A stretch of 43,134 nucleotides of DNA from Roseobacter sp. (GTDB lineage: Bacteria; Pseudomonadota; Alphaproteobacteria; Rhodobacterales; Rhodobacteraceae): the NCBI GenBank assembly GCA_024636495.1, contig JAGXGZ010000058.1, positions 1 to 43,134 of the forward strand. Direction: 5' to 3'. Position numbers and translations under genes: made by a program. The notes under the pieces were generated by a model. It did no database searches and was not told where the DNA came from. It worked only from the letters and a program-made list of their open reading frames with translations. Below, piece by piece: positions 42,958 to 43,134 of this stretch (position 1 is its first letter; every line of letters begins with the position of its first letter).

Positions 42958-43057
42958 TCGCTAGGTGATTCAGATCACCATTCGATGCTCCATGGGCCTG
43001 TGCTGGACGACATCCCGGCCTGCGCCATCACTTTAACCTTTTGAAAAGGAGACCCCG
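42958..43057 (+). promoter_or_regulatory. Structured rpsO leader, possible S15 autoregulatory RNA
   Basis: The leader contains a perfect hairpin GGTGAT-TCAG-ATCACC (42964-42979). Complementary G/C-rich tracts follow (GGGCCTG near 42995 and CCCGGCC near 43014). It ends with the ribosome site AAAAGGAG at 43043-43050, eight bases before ATG 43058. S15 represses its own mRNA in several bacterial groups through different leader folds, so a comparable element here is plausible. Confidence 0.45.
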
Positions 43058-43134
43058 ATGTCGATTACGCTAGAAGAAAAAGCACGCGTCATGAAAGAAT
43101 TCGCAACCAAAGAAGGTGACACAGGGTCGCCCGA
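43058..43134 (+). CDS. rpsO: 30S ribosomal protein S15 (5' part)
   Basis: The visible 25 residues (MSITLEEKARVMKEFATKEG, then DTGSP) match the S15 N-terminus. The gene runs off the right edge. S15 binds the central domain of 16S rRNA early in 30S assembly. The strong AAAAGGAG ribosome site fixes the start. The rbfA-truB-rpsO order is ancestral in proteobacteria; pnp would be expected next. Confidence 0.95.
   Translation, partial: MSITLEEKARVMKEFATKEGDTGSP

Overview
The window is about 43 kb of moderately GC-rich, gene-dense chromosome. It looks like a marine alphaproteobacterium of the Rhodobacteraceae (Roseobacter group). The reasons are the gene orders (rsmB, heparinase-like, purH, lspA, DUF3035 lipoprotein, paired M16 peptidases; dapB next to rbfA, truB, rpsO), many four-base ATGA overlaps, a bacterial two-domain ALDH16 gene of the kind crystallised from Loktanella, and a dispersed intergenic repeat. 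It contains no phage, IS element, CRISPR array, tRNA or rRNA that I can see. Almost everything is core or metabolic chromosome.

Layout. 1-3045 (+): the tail of an unidentified gene, a hybrid histidine kinase whose first PAS domain is missing its N-terminal half, an OmpR-type regulator and a GNAT acetyltransferase. 3042-8222 (mostly -): a crotonase-family protein, a small WGR-domain protein (+), an allantoate amidohydrolase-like M20 enzyme and an orphan molybdenum formate dehydrogenase alpha subunit. 8439-10782 (+): histidine phosphatase, glutathione S-transferase and a yeast-type saccharopine dehydrogenase. 10941-15541 (-): five start/stop-overlapping genes (FAD oxidoreductase, DUF1365, MFS, DUF3833, SDR), a set I associate with the singlet-oxygen/RpoE lipid response of Rhodobacter. 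15673-18752 (-): rmuC and mutL.

18828-26263 is a purine-ureide catabolic island. On the minus strand lie a puuE-uraD fusion, allE, allA, an NCS2 permease and the membrane urate oxidase puuD. Divergent to them are uraH, deoC and ALDH16. Together with the M20 hydrolase at 4139-5344 this gives every step from urate to glyoxylate: PuuD, UraH, UraD domain, PuuE domain, allantoate amidohydrolase, AllE, AllA. The 468-bp divergent gap carries GATTCG/CGAATC dyads just upstream of a good sigma-70 promoter for uraH. deoC and ALDH16 on the same transcript suggest that deoxyribose salvage is coupled to base breakdown.

28727-37330 (-): an inactive and an active M16 peptidase, a DUF3035 lipoprotein, lspA, purH, a heparinase II/III-like protein and rsmB. 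37416-43134: an SDHAF4-like assembly factor, a small secreted protein, dapB, rbfA, a phosphodiester glycosidase, truB, DUF1643, a membrane-anchored RTX protein and the start of rpsO with a long structured leader.

I found no clearly new multi-gene defence or mobile system. The most unusual signals are the dispersed repeat with its perfect 33-bp tail-to-tail pair at 10787-10880, the in-frame TGA before the truncated kinase, the ALDH16/deoC/uraH linkage, the loss of one cluster motif in the orphan formate dehydrogenase, and several inverted repeats placed as operators or start-codon hairpins.
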